Assembly (NCBI GenBank): GCA_019414665.1
Contig: DXLO01000039.1
Coordinates: 1 to 14,648 of the forward strand
Length of the DNA: 14,648 bases
Reading direction: 5' to 3'
Source of the DNA: Bacteroides sp.
Lineage (GTDB): Bacteria > Bacteroidota > Bacteroidia > Bacteroidales > Bacteroidaceae
The notes under the pieces were generated by a model, which was given only the letters and a program-made list of their open reading frames with translations, had not been told where the DNA came from and did no database searches. A program made the translations under genes and the position numbers. This document shows positions 1 through 6,932 of this stretch, piece by piece; the stretch's first letter is position 1; the number at the start of each line of letters is the position of its first letter.

Positions 1-52
1 GAGCATAACCTTGCCAAGGTTAGGGTCGCGAGTTCGAGTCTCGTTTTCCGCT
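1..52 (+). tRNA. tRNA-Gly (anticodon GCC), 5' part outside the window
   Basis: Only the 3' two thirds lie in the window. The anticodon arm is a 5-bp stem (TAACC/GGTTA) around a 7-base loop whose centre reads GCC after the conserved T33, so the tRNA decodes GGC/GGT glycine codons. The T arm follows (GCGAG, loop TTCGAGT, CTCGT). The 3' acceptor strand TTTCCGC and discriminator T end at 52. CCA is not encoded. The 5' acceptor strand and D arm are cut off by the window edge, so acceptor pairing cannot be checked. Confidence 0.93.
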
Positions 53-57
53 CTTTC

Positions 58-91
58 AGAGAAATCGACAAATGTTGGTTTCTCTTTTTTT
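58..91 (+). terminator. Rho-independent terminator of the tRNA-Gly transcript
   Basis: AGAGAAA (58-64) pairs with TTTCTCT (79-85). Wobble and Watson-Crick pairs extend the stem towards the loop, and six or more T follow. It sits six bases after the tRNA end, so it closes the tRNA transcription unit and separates it from the next promoter. Confidence 0.75.
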
Positions 92-101
92 ATGTCATAA
101 G

Positions 102-134
102 TTTGCTTCTTCTAGCTGATAATATATATATTTG
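102..134 (+). promoter_or_regulatory. Bacteroides-type promoter for the small ORF and riboflavin synthase
   Basis: TTTG at 102-105 and TATATTTG at 127-134 are separated by 21 bases. They match the Bacteroides -33 TTTG and -7 TAnnTTTG pattern. Transcription would begin near 140, only about 20 bases before the ATG at 162. This rules out the upstream TTG at 132 as a start, because it lies inside the -7 box. Confidence 0.7.
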
Positions 135-161
135 TGCCCGCAATATTTAAATGATATAACC

Positions 162-368
162 ATGAAAACTTATGATATTTATTTTTCGGATGGAAGCTCA
201 AGCGATAATAAAGGCTTCTTTATAAAAATAGAGGAAAAAGCCATACGTATGGCGGAAGATATGCTGGTAAAAGGGAATAGTTACATAGAGGATTATGCCG
301 GGGGAACTATTTCGGTAGTTGACTCAGAAGGCAATACGGTCTGGAGTAAGCCTATTCCGGTGCAGTGA
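162..368 (+). CDS. Small conserved-looking protein of unknown function, 68 aa
   Basis: I do not recognise this family. The reading frame is open from a TTG at 132, but that codon lies in the promoter -7 box, so ATG 162 (starting MKTYDIYFSDG) is chosen. The protein is soluble and acidic, with no signal peptide or membrane segment. A Ser/Asp/Gly-rich turn (about residues 10-18) is followed by a probable beta strand (GFFIKI), an amphipathic helix (about 24-38) and a C-terminal part rich in potential strands (TISVVDSEGNTVW). It is the first gene after a good promoter, and riboflavin synthase begins 39 bases after its stop with no terminator between, so the two are probably co-transcribed. This does not show that it works in riboflavin synthesis. 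Confidence 0.7.
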   Translation: MKTYDIYFSDGSSSDNKGFFIKIEEKAIRMAEDMLVKGNSYIEDYAGGTISVVDSEGNTVWSKPIPVQ

Positions 369-407
369 TTGTAAAAAGTAGAAGTATTAATATAAAATAA
401 TGAATTT

Positions 408-1013
408 ATGTTCTCAGGGATAGTTGAAGAATATGCAGAAGTGGTAAAGGTGGTAAAGGATCAGGAAAATCTGCACCTCACGTTGAAATGTTCGTTTGTT
501 GATGAGTTAAAAATAGACCAGAGTGTTTCTCATAATGGAGTTTGTCTGACTGTAGTGAGTATTCAGGATGGAACTTATACGGTTACGGCCATGAAGGAAA
601 CTATCGAACGCTCTAATATTGGTTTGCTGAAAGTGGGAGATAAGGTCAATGTAGAACGCAGTATGATGATGAATGGACGTCTGGACGGGCATATCGTTCA
701 GGGACATGTAGATCAGACTGCTACTTGTGTAGCTATAGATGACGCGGAGGGCAGCTGGTATTTTACATTCAAGTATGCATTCGATCCGGAAATGGCAAAA
801 CGAGGATATTTTACTGTTGACAAAGGTTCGGTTACAGTGAATGGAGTAAGTCTGACGGTCTGCAATCCGACTGAAGATACTTTCCAGGTTGCCATTATCC
901 CATATACCTATGAACATACCAACTTCCATACGTTTCAGGTTGGTAGCGTAGTGAACTTGGAGTTTGATATTATCGGCAAGTATTTGAGCCGCATGATGCA
1001 GTTGACAAAATAA
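408..1013 (+). CDS. ribE: Riboflavin synthase, alpha chain
   Basis: This cytoplasmic enzyme dismutates two 6,7-dimethyl-8-ribityllumazine molecules into riboflavin and 5-amino-6-ribitylaminouracil, the last step of vitamin B2 synthesis. The 201-residue length is normal. The N-terminus MFSGIVEE matches the family signature (MFTGIxE). The two lumazine-binding beta-barrel repeats are visible: SHNGVCLTV at 41-49 in the first and VNGVSLTV at 144-151 in the second, with GHVD at 99-102 near the domain junction. The gene follows the small ORF by 39 bases and is closed by a strong terminator, so it ends a short operon. No other rib genes are nearby and there is no FMN riboswitch in the short leader. 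The symbol is also written ribC in some species. Confidence 0.95.
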   Translation: MFSGIVEEYAEVVKVVKDQENLHLTLKCSFVDELKIDQSVSHNGVCLTVVSIQDGTYTVTAMKETIERSNIGLLKVGDKVNVERSMMMNGRLDGHIVQGHVDQTATCVAIDDAEGSWYFTFKYAFDPEMAKRGYFTVDKGSVTVNGVSLTVCNPTEDTFQVAIIPYTYEHTNFHTFQVGSVVNLEFDIIGKYLSRMMQLTK

Positions 1014-1033
1014 GGTAGCTGTATTTGTAAGAC

Positions 1034-1071
1034 TTATCCCCGCCATATTTTATGACGGGGATAATTTTTTT
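1034..1071 (+). terminator. Terminator after riboflavin synthase
   Basis: TTATCCCCG (1034-1042) pairs with CGGGGATAA (1056-1064). The stem continues as CATA/TATG past one mismatch, with a TTT loop, and T7 follows at 1065-1071. It lies 21 bases after the ribE stop. A weaker hairpin, AGCAGAA/TTCTGCT (1076-1082/1096-1102), follows in the gap before the convergent membrane-protein gene. No T-tract shows this hairpin working for the minus strand. Confidence 0.85.
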
Positions 1072-1140
1072 ATGCAGCAGAAGAAGAATTGTGTTTTCTG
1101 CTCTTTTCGTATCTGTTGTTCTGATATGTCTGGTGACTGC

Positions 1141-2451
1141 CTATAAATCTTTCAGTAAAATCTGACTGTTGTTGTACATATATTCCTTGCGTGCATGCTC
1201 CAGAATTTTCCATGAGTCAGAATATTGCTGGCGATCTACCTTGAAATCTTCGGAACCGGCAGAATCTAGTTTCTCCAGCAGTGTACCTACTGTAAGTTTA
1301 TTGATGTCTATGCCCGGAAGATAGCGTACATCGCCTTTTTTCTCTTCTATTGTTTCGAAAATCAGATGTATGTCTTGCAGTTCATATAAGATCCGTTTGG
1401 TGAGTCGGATAGGAATTTTGTATTGTTTGCTTATTTCTTCTGCAGAGTAAGGTGTCTTTTCTTCTGCAAAACTCTTGCAGATGACTGAAAGTATAATGGT
1501 GCAAAAGAAATCATGATATCTGCGGCTGATATTTGCACTTTCTTTTCCGAAATCGAACGAACCCAGATTTTGGCTTACGTAGCTCATTTCAGCTCCGAAG
1601 AGGCAGATTGTCCAGGAAATCTGTGTCCATAACAAAAACATGGGAATGGCAGCAAAGCTTCCGTAGATAGCGTTGTAATTTGAAACCCATATCTGACTGT
1701 TTACATAAAAGAACTGAAATGCCTGAAAGGCGGTTCCTGCCAGTATTCCCGGAAACCAGGCGTGCTTTAATTTGACTTTGGTGTTTGGGATAAATATGTA
1801 GAGTCCGATAAACATTCCCCAGGTCAGTGCATATGGGGTAAGTCTTACCAGGAATTTCAGGATAGGCGCAAGTACCAGGAAGTTATCCATGTTCTTTATA
1901 TATGTAGTCATAAAAATGGTAAGACCACTTGAAATGACTATCAGCAGTGGTAAAAGGAGAATCATGGAAAAATAATCAGTTATTTTGCGAAAGACTGAAC
2001 GGGGGTGTTTTACCTGCCAGATTGCATTGAAGCTTCGTTCGATGTTGTCTGTCAGTATAAGAACAGTCCATAATAACATGATTAAACCGATTCCGATAAA
2101 TATTCCACTTTGGGCATGCTCCAGATAGGAGTTTATCCACGAAATAATAAGTTCACTCTGCTGGCTTGCAACACCTTTGCGGAGCTGTATCTCCATTAAT
2201 GCGTCGAAGTCGAATCCTCGTGCGATGGCGAACAGGATGGCAAGAATGGGAATAATCGACAGTAGCGTGCTGTAGGTCAGTGCGGAGGCACGTATCTGGA
2301 TACGGTCGTTTAGAAACTGGTTTACAGAAAGATAAACGATTTTGATGCACGAATATATTTGTCGCCGTACGGGAGATATCTCATCTTCGGTAATTCTCCA
2401 TATGCCGTCGGTGAGAAATTGTAGCCAGTTTTTTATTCTCGTATAACTCAT
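1141..2451 (-). CDS. BrkB/YihY-family integral membrane protein, start corrected to 2451 (436 aa)
   Basis: This is a member of the UPF0761/YihY-BrkB family, once misnamed ribonuclease BN; its transport or other role is not established. About six membrane segments can be read (roughly residues 56-78, 116-136, 160-182, 204-222, 234-252 and 263-290). Family hallmarks are RASALTYSTLLSIIP just before and in the first segment, and NAIYGSFAAIPMFLLW with a following GAEMSY in the last. About 140 soluble C-terminal residues include a winged-helix-like stretch (YSAEEISKQYKIPIRLTKRIL). The frame stays open to an ATG at 2535, but codons 1-20 of that longer version are the 3' end of RNase P RNA. ATG 2451 (MSYTRIKNW) is therefore the best start. 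No separate promoter is obvious, so it may be read through from rnpB. Confidence 0.85.
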   Translation of the reverse strand: MSYTRIKNWLQFLTDGIWRITEDEISPVRRQIYSCIKIVYLSVNQFLNDRIQIRASALTYSTLLSIIPILAILFAIARGFDFDALMEIQLRKGVASQQSELIISWINSYLEHAQSGIFIGIGLIMLLWTVLILTDNIERSFNAIWQVKHPRSVFRKITDYFSMILLLPLLIVISSGLTIFMTTYIKNMDNFLVLAPILKFLVRLTPYALTWGMFIGLYIFIPNTKVKLKHAWFPGILAGTAFQAFQFFYVNSQIWVSNYNAIYGSFAAIPMFLLWTQISWTICLFGAEMSYVSQNLGSFDFGKESANISRRYHDFFCTIILSVICKSFAEEKTPYSAEEISKQYKIPIRLTKRILYELQDIHLIFETIEEKKGDVRYLPGIDINKLTVGTLLEKLDSAGSEDFKVDRQQYSDSWKILEHARKEYMYNNSQILLKDL

Positions 2452-2476
2452 GGCGATAAGGTTTTTCAATGAAAAA

Positions 2477-2845
2477 AGCAGTCGGTCTATAAGCCGGGTT
2501 CCGTTCTCTGCATCGAAATGCAAAGTGTCTGTCATTTATCTACACTCACTGTCACCAGTAAGTTCTAGCGGTCTACCCTCCGACGTGGGGCGAGCAACCC
2601 TCCTTAATGCCGGTTTACATGACCTTACAACTCCTAAGATGCACAGCACGCATATCGCTATACGTCTGGTAGGCTCTTACCCTACCTTCTCACCCTTGCC
2701 TTTCCGGTGTGGACTGGCGGTTATTTTCTTCTGCATTACTCTACCTTTGCAGGCAGCTTTCTGTTAGGAAGTAGGATGCTCTGTGTTGCCCGGACTTTCC
2801 TCTTGTACATATAAGTACCAGCGACAAACCGACCAACTGCTTTCT
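2477..2845 (-). ncRNA. rnpB: RNase P RNA, bacterial type A
   Basis: This is the catalytic RNA that removes 5' leaders from tRNA precursors. Diagnostic pieces read on the minus strand are GAGGAAAGTCCGGGC (2802-2788), the AAGGGTGAGAAGGTAGGGTAAGAG region, GATAAATGACAG (2540-2529) and AACCCGGCTTATAG (2500-2487). The closing helix P1 is visible: AGCAGTTGGTC at the 5' end (2841-2831) pairs with GACCGACTGCT at the 3' end (2487-2477) over 11 positions with one G-U. T6 follows immediately (2477-2472). About 369 nt is a normal size. The 5' end is placed from P1 and the -7 box, so a few bases are uncertain. Confidence 0.95.
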
Positions 2846-2850
2846 GTTTG

Positions 2851-2858
2851 CAAAGGTA
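2851..2858 (-). promoter_or_regulatory. -7 box of the rnpB promoter
   Basis: On the minus strand TACCTTTG matches TAnnTTTG exactly. It is placed so that transcription would begin about 5-8 bases before the P1 helix of RNase P RNA. I see no good TTTG at the -33 position. Confidence 0.6.
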
Positions 2859-3037
2859 CGCAAATAAAACGAATTTGTGTCATTTTTGTCAGAAATATCT
2901 GCAATTCTATCGAACAGTCTGATAATGAATGTAAATTTGTCAGGCAGTAGTCGTTAACTGCGGTTAATAGGAAAGTTTGCTTTGTTAAAAGAGGGAAAAA
3001 AGATGTTGTGTAGAGTACAATCGTATGAATTTTGTTC

Positions 3038-3045
3038 TACTTTAG
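3038..3045 (+). promoter_or_regulatory. Possible -7 box for the HtrA-type protease gene
   Basis: TACTTTAG differs from TAnnTTTG at one position and would give a leader of about 45 bases. No convincing -33 element is present. The rest of the gap from rnpB (2859-3037) holds a palindrome TTAAC-N4-GTTAA at 2954-2967 and a repeated TTTGTCAG at 2885-2892 and 2936-2943. Neither can be tied to a known regulator. Confidence 0.3.
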
Positions 3046-3098
3046 CAAATAAAATGTTAAATAAGAGTTGAAATTAACAATTTAAATGATATAAACAT

Positions 3099-4595
3099 AT
3101 GAAAAAGGCAACTAAAATCGCATTTGGAGCAGTCGCAGTATTGGCTGTCAGTGCAGGGGTGGCAGGGGTTACTACTTATACTCTTATGCAGTCTAGACAA
3201 GACAAAAATTTGTCTTTTTATGATGAATTCCAGACAGCGTCTAATGTGCGCTATGCAGCTTTGGATGCAACTAGCATGCAGCCGATTGATTTGACTAAAG
3301 CGGCAGAAAGTTCTTTGAACTCTGTTGTACATATTATGTCTGTACAGAGAAGTAAAGTGAAAACAATACAGAGTCAGCCTGATATATTTGATTTCTTCTT
3401 CGGTGATGGGCGCGGACGTCAGCAGCAGGTGCAAACTCCTGAACAGCGTGGATTTGGTTCGGGTGTAATTATTTCGAAGGATGGTTATATTGTAACCAAT
3501 AATCACGTAATTGATGGAGCTGATGAAATTTCTGTCAAGTTGCACGACGGTCGTGAAATGAAAGGACGTGTAATTGGTACAGACCCGACTACCGATTTAG
3601 CATTGGTTAAAATAGAAGGTGATGATTTTCCTGCCATACCGGTTGGTGATTCTGAACGCTTGAAAGTTGGAGAATGGGTACTGGCTGTAGGTAATCCGTT
3701 TAATTTGGGTTCTACAGTAACTGCTGGTATTGTCAGTGCTAAGGCTCGTGGACTTGGTGCTAATGGTGTAGAGTCGTTTATCCAGACTGATGCTGCCATT
3801 AATCAGGGAAACAGTGGTGGTGCGTTAGTTAATGCTAATGGAGAATTGGTAGGTATTAATGCTATGTTGGTATCTCCTACAGGAGCTTATTCGGGTTACG
3901 GATTTGCTATTCCTACAAGCATTATGACAAAGGTTGTTACAGACCTGAAGCAATACGGTACTGTACAACGTGCTCTGTTGGGTATTGCAGGACGAAACAT
4001 GGGTGATGAAACTTATCCGGATGAAATCCGTAAGGAACAGAAAGAGCTGGGCATCAACGATGGTGTACAGGTTGTTGAAGTGACAGAAGGTGGTTCGGTA
4101 GATGGCGTTTTGGGAAAGAACGACGTTATAATGGAATTGAACGGAAAGAAAGTGAAGACCATGGCCGAATTACAAGGATCACTGGCTAAATATCGTCCGG
4201 GTGATAAGATTAAATTGAAAGTATGGCGTGATAAGAAAGAAAAGACTTTCACTGTAACACTGAAAAATGCCCAAGGTAATACTAAGATTGTAAAGAATGC
4301 TGATATGGAATTACTGGGAGCAGCATTCCGCGAAGTGCCTGCCGAATTGAAGAAACAACTGAATTTAGGTTATGGTGTTCAGGTAACAGGAGTAAGTGAA
4401 GGCAGAATGGCAGATTCTGGTATCCGTAAAGGATTTATCATACTGAAAGCTAACGGAAAACAACTGAAAACAGTGCAGGATCTGGAAGAAGTTATGAAAG
4501 CGGCTTCTCAATCTCCTGATCAGGTATTGTTTATGGTAGGTATATATCCGTCAGGAAAACGTGCCAACTATGCAGTAGATTTATCACAGAATTAA
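3099..4595 (+). CDS. Periplasmic serine endoprotease/chaperone of the DegP/HtrA (Do) family
   Basis: This protease degrades or refolds damaged envelope proteins. Residues 1-6 are basic, followed by a hydrophobic segment (7-29) that is a signal peptide or N-terminal anchor. The trypsin-like domain has all three catalytic residues: His136 in TNNHVI, Asp166 in TTDLALVKI and Ser239 in GNSGGALV. A DegP-like LA-loop stretch with IFDFFFGDG and a Gln/Arg-rich part lies near 95-118. Two PDZ domains follow (about 275-390 and 405-495), so the 498-residue protein has full DegP/DegQ architecture. It is monocistronic, with its own leader and a strong terminator. Its leader shares a 14-base block with that of the small ORF at 162. 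DegP, DegQ and DegS-like members cannot be separated for certain, although two PDZ domains argue against DegS. Confidence 0.95.
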   Translation: MKKATKIAFGAVAVLAVSAGVAGVTTYTLMQSRQDKNLSFYDEFQTASNVRYAALDATSMQPIDLTKAAESSLNSVVHIMSVQRSKVKTIQSQPDIFDFFFGDGRGRQQQVQTPEQRGFGSGVIISKDGYIVTNNHVIDGADEISVKLHDGREMKGRVIGTDPTTDLALVKIEGDDFPAIPVGDSERLKVGEWVLAVGNPFNLGSTVTAGIVSAKARGLGANGVESFIQTDAAINQGNSGGALVNANGELVGINAMLVSPTGAYSGYGFAIPTSIMTKVVTDLKQYGTVQRALLGIAGRNMGDETYPDEIRKEQKELGINDGVQVVEVTEGGSVDGVLGKNDVIMELNGKKVKTMAELQGSLAKYRPGDKIKLKVWRDKKEKTFTVTLKNAQGNTKIVKNADMELLGAAFREVPAELKKQLNLGYGVQVTGVSEGRMADSGIRKGFIILKANGKQLKTVQDLEEVMKAASQSPDQVLFMVGIYPSGKRANYAVDLSQN

Positions 4596-4639
4596 GTATA
4601 ATAAACAGGTATTGTTTTTGAAGTAAAAAGATATGTTTG

Positions 4640-4678
4640 AAAAGTCCGAAGGGTTTACTCTTCGGACTTTTGCTTTTT
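4640..4678 (+). terminator. Terminator after the HtrA-type protease gene
   Basis: AAAAGTCCGAAG (4640-4651) pairs perfectly with CTTCGGACTTTT (4660-4671) around an 8-base loop. The sequence then continues GC and T5. It lies 44 bases after the stop codon. Confidence 0.88.
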
Positions 4679-4765
4679 GCTACCTCGACATTGCGTTTTG
4701 GTTTATATTGGAGTGGAATGTATACCTAAAGCTAGGTATTTTGTGCTAAAAGCCTTTCTCAGGGT

Positions 4766-4804
4766 AAAAAAAGAGAGGATATTTAGAACGGTGTCTCTTT
4801 TTTT
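4766..4804. repeat. 11-bp inverted repeat enclosing the -33 region of the carboxylase operon promoter
   Basis: AAAAAAAGAGA (4766-4776) and TCTCTTTTTTT (4794-4804) are perfect inverted copies separated by 17 bases. The right arm ends in seven T, so it could act as a weak terminator for upstream transcription. The putative -33 element lies in the spacer and the -7 box starts three bases after the right arm, so it could also be an operator. A second small hairpin, ATACCTA/TAGGTAT, lies at 4722-4739. The 4679-4765 stretch otherwise shows nothing. Confidence 0.5.
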
Positions 4805-4814
4805 GCTACTTTTG
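4782..4814 (+). promoter_or_regulatory. Promoter of the acyl-CoA carboxylase operon
   Basis: TACTTTTG (4807-4814) is an exact TAnnTTTG -7 box. TTTAG at 4782-4786 is an imperfect -33 element at 20-base spacing. Transcription would begin near 4820, giving a leader of about 65 bases. The leader contains an unusually GC-rich stretch, GCGGCGGCGGC (4845-4855), which can pair with nearby GCCG or GCTGC. Confidence 0.6.
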
Positions 4815-4886
4815 CACAGATTTTGGCTGCATGTGCCGAATGACGCGGCGGCGGCTTAAACGAAGATAATAACTAAAACATAAAGC

Positions 4887-6398
4887 ATGATACACAAAGT
4901 ATTAATCGCTAACCGTGGCGAAATTGCTGTGCGCGTGATGCGTTCTTGCCGTGAAATGGGCATTCGTACCGTGGCAGTCTTTTCGGAAGCTGATAGAACG
5001 GCACGCCACGTACTTTATGCAGATGAGGCTTGCCTGATTGGTCCGGCAGCATCTCGTGAAAGCTATCTGAATATTGATAAAATTATCATGGCGGCTAAGC
5101 GCCATGGAGTGGATGCAATTCATCCGGGATATGGTTTCTTATCGGAAAACTCCGAGTTTGCACGTCGTTGTCGTGAAGAAGGAATCATTTTTATCGGTCC
5201 TGATCCTGAAACAATGGATGCGATGGGCGATAAGATTTCTGCACGTAAACACATGATTGCTGCGGGAGTGCCGGTGGTTCCTGGTACGGAACAGCCTTTG
5301 CAGAGTGTAGAGGAAGCAAAAGAAATCTGTAATCGTATCGGTTATCCGGTTATGCTGAAGGCTTCTATGGGAGGCGGTGGTAAAGGTATGCGCCTTATTC
5401 ATAGTGAGTCTGAAGTGGAAGAAGCTTATAATACAGCTCGTTCGGAATCTATGTCATCATTTGGTGATGATACAGTTTATCTGGAGAAATTTGTAGAGGA
5501 ACCGCATCATATTGAATTCCAGATTTTAGGAGATAATTATGGTAATGCGGTACATCTGTTCGAACGCGAATGTTCTATTCAGCGTCGTAACCAGAAGATT
5601 GTAGAAGAAACTCCGTCTCCGTTTGTTACTCCTGAATTACGCCAGAAAATGGGTGAGGCTGCTGTAGCGGCTGCCAAGGCTGTAAATTATAAGGGAGCAG
5701 GAACAATTGAATTCCTTGTTGACAAACACCGCAATTTCTATTTCCTTGAAATGAATACTCGTCTTCAGGTAGAACATCCTATTACAGAAGAAGTTGTAGG
5801 TGTTGACTTGGTAAAGGAACAGCTCCGTATTGCAAACAATGTGCCTCTTCATTTCAAACAGGAAGATCTGAAGCAGCGTGGTCATGCTATCGAATGTCGT
5901 ATTTGCGCAGAGGACTCTGAAAATAACTTTATGCCTTCACCGGGAGTTATCCGTCAGTTGATGGAACCCAACGGTATCGGTGTTCGTATCGATAGCTATG
6001 TATACGAAAGTTATGAAATTCCTATTTATTATGACCCGATGATCGGTAAGCTGATCGTATGGGCTACTACTCGTGAATTTGCTATCGAACGTATGCGCCG
6101 TGTGCTTTACGAATACAAGATTACCGGCTTGAAAACAAATATCGGTTATTTGCGTCACATCATGAATGTACCTGATTTTGTAGAAGGTCATTATAATACC
6201 TTGTTTATACCAAAGCATCAGGATATGTTGCGTGAATGGGCTGGTCAGAAGGAAGAAGAAACTGAAAATATTGCTATGATTGCAGCATACATCGACTATC
6301 TGATGAATCTGGAAGAGAATAATTCTGGCTCTTCAGACAATCGTCCTATCAGTCGTTGGCGTGAGTTCGGATTGAAAAAAGGTGTATTGCGAATTTAA
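4887..6398 (+). CDS. Biotin carboxylase subunit of an acyl-CoA (probably propionyl-CoA) carboxylase
   Basis: This subunit carboxylates carrier-bound biotin using ATP and bicarbonate. It has the full ATP-grasp biotin carboxylase: N-terminal KVLIANRGEIAVR, ATP-binding Lys117 and Lys159, glycine loop GGGGKG (162-167), Lys237 in RRNQKIVEE, and metal/active-site residues Glu275, Glu288, Asn290, Arg292 and Glu296 in FLEMNTRLQVEHP. Numbering runs almost in step with E. coli AccC. The protein is 503 residues, about 50 longer than AccC. The extra tail ends with SRWREFGLKKGVLRI, resembling the region between the carboxylase core and the BT domain of one-chain propionyl-CoA carboxylase alpha subunits. 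The carrier gene begins 11 bases after the stop. Pyruvate carboxylase is unlikely because a PccB-type transferase follows. Confidence 0.93.
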   Translation: MIHKVLIANRGEIAVRVMRSCREMGIRTVAVFSEADRTARHVLYADEACLIGPAASRESYLNIDKIIMAAKRHGVDAIHPGYGFLSENSEFARRCREEGIIFIGPDPETMDAMGDKISARKHMIAAGVPVVPGTEQPLQSVEEAKEICNRIGYPVMLKASMGGGGKGMRLIHSESEVEEAYNTARSESMSSFGDDTVYLEKFVEEPHHIEFQILGDNYGNAVHLFERECSIQRRNQKIVEETPSPFVTPELRQKMGEAAVAAAKAVNYKGAGTIEFLVDKHRNFYFLEMNTRLQVEHPITEEVVGVDLVKEQLRIANNVPLHFKQEDLKQRGHAIECRICAEDSENNFMPSPGVIRQLMEPNGIGVRIDSYVYESYEIPIYYDPMIGKLIVWATTREFAIERMRRVLYEYKITGLKTNIGYLRHIMNVPDFVEGHYNTLFIPKHQDMLREWAGQKEEETENIAMIAAYIDYLMNLEENNSGSSDNRPISRWREFGLKKGVLRI

Positions 6399-6409
6399 AG
6401 AAGATATTT

Positions 6410-6928
6410 ATGGAAATACATATAGGTGATAGAGTTGCTGACGTTACGTTGGTTAGCAAGGAAGGCAATAAAGTACAGTTGACTATCGACGGTGTTCCTT
6501 ACGATGTTGATATTGTAATGGCAGAAAACGGTAGTTGTTCTATTTTGCATGAAGGAAAATCGTATAATGCAGAACTGATCCGTAAAGAAGGCGGAAAGAG
6601 TTATACGGTAAATGCTCATTACCAGTCATATAATATTGATATTATAGATTCGCAGGCAAAATACCTTCGCATGCGTAAGGGAGCTGATGAGAAACAGCAG
6701 GATAAGATTGTTTCTCCTATGCCGGGTAAAGTGGTTAAGATTCCAGTAAAGGCTGGCGACCGCTTGCAGGCTGGTGATATCGTGGTTGTGATAGAAGCCA
6801 TGAAGATGCAGAGTAATTACAAAGTAAACAGCGAATGTGTTGTAAAAGAAATCTTCGTAAATGAAGGTGACTCTGTAAACAGTAACCAGGTTATCATGAC
6901 ACTGGATGTAATTAAAGAGGAGGATTAA
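6410..6928 (+). CDS. Biotin carboxyl carrier protein with an N-terminal BT-like domain
   Basis: This protein carries the carboxybiotin between the carboxylase and transferase active sites. The C-terminal biotinyl domain (about 98-168) has the EAMKMQ motif with target Lys132, preceded by the usual SPMPGKVVKI and KAGDRLQAGD turns. The first 90 or so residues are not the Pro/Ala-rich linker of AccB. They are rich in predicted beta strands (VQLTIDGVPYDVDIV, YNAELIRKEGGKSYTV) and look like the biotin-carrier (BT) docking domain of propionyl-CoA carboxylase alpha subunits. Together with the preceding gene (503 + 172 residues) it makes up one complete alpha subunit in two chains. The biotin ligase that modifies Lys132 is not in the window. 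The next gene starts after a 4-base gap. Confidence 0.92.
   Translation: MEIHIGDRVADVTLVSKEGNKVQLTIDGVPYDVDIVMAENGSCSILHEGKSYNAELIRKEGGKSYTVNAHYQSYNIDIIDSQAKYLRMRKGADEKQQDKIVSPMPGKVVKIPVKAGDRLQAGDIVVVIEAMKMQSNYKVNSECVVKEIFVNEGDSVNSNQVIMTLDVIKEED
6917..6923 (+). promoter_or_regulatory. Strong Shine-Dalgarno site for the carboxyltransferase gene
   Basis: GAGGAGG lies 9 bases before ATG 6933, inside the last Glu-Glu-Asp codons of the carrier gene. Such a strong site is unusual here, where most starts have AT-rich leaders. It fixes the start and suggests high or coupled translation of the transferase. Confidence 0.6.
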
Positions 6929-6932
6929 ATTT

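Noticed and set aside
132..161. TTG start giving a 78-residue version of the small protein
   Set aside because: The TTG is part of the -7 box TATATTTG, so it would not be in the transcript. ATG 162 is used.
1..161. Integration site of a mobile element at the tRNA-Gly 3' end
   Set aside because: No repeat of the tRNA end, integrase or foreign-looking gene follows; a terminator and a normal promoter come next.
507..1046. 179-residue minus-strand frame
   Set aside because: It is antisense to riboflavin synthase, whose motifs are clear; its composition is typical of a shadow frame.
2450..2767. 105-residue plus-strand frame
   Set aside because: It lies antisense to RNase P RNA and the start of the BrkB gene and has no recognisable protein features.
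3057..3545. 162-residue minus-strand frame
   Set aside because: It is antisense to the signal peptide and protease domain of the HtrA-type gene and has no supporting promoter or motif.
4677..4859. 60-residue plus-strand frame MLPRHCVLVYIG...
   Set aside because: It runs through the inverted repeat, the promoter and the GC-rich leader of the carboxylase operon, and its sequence looks like translated non-coding DNA.
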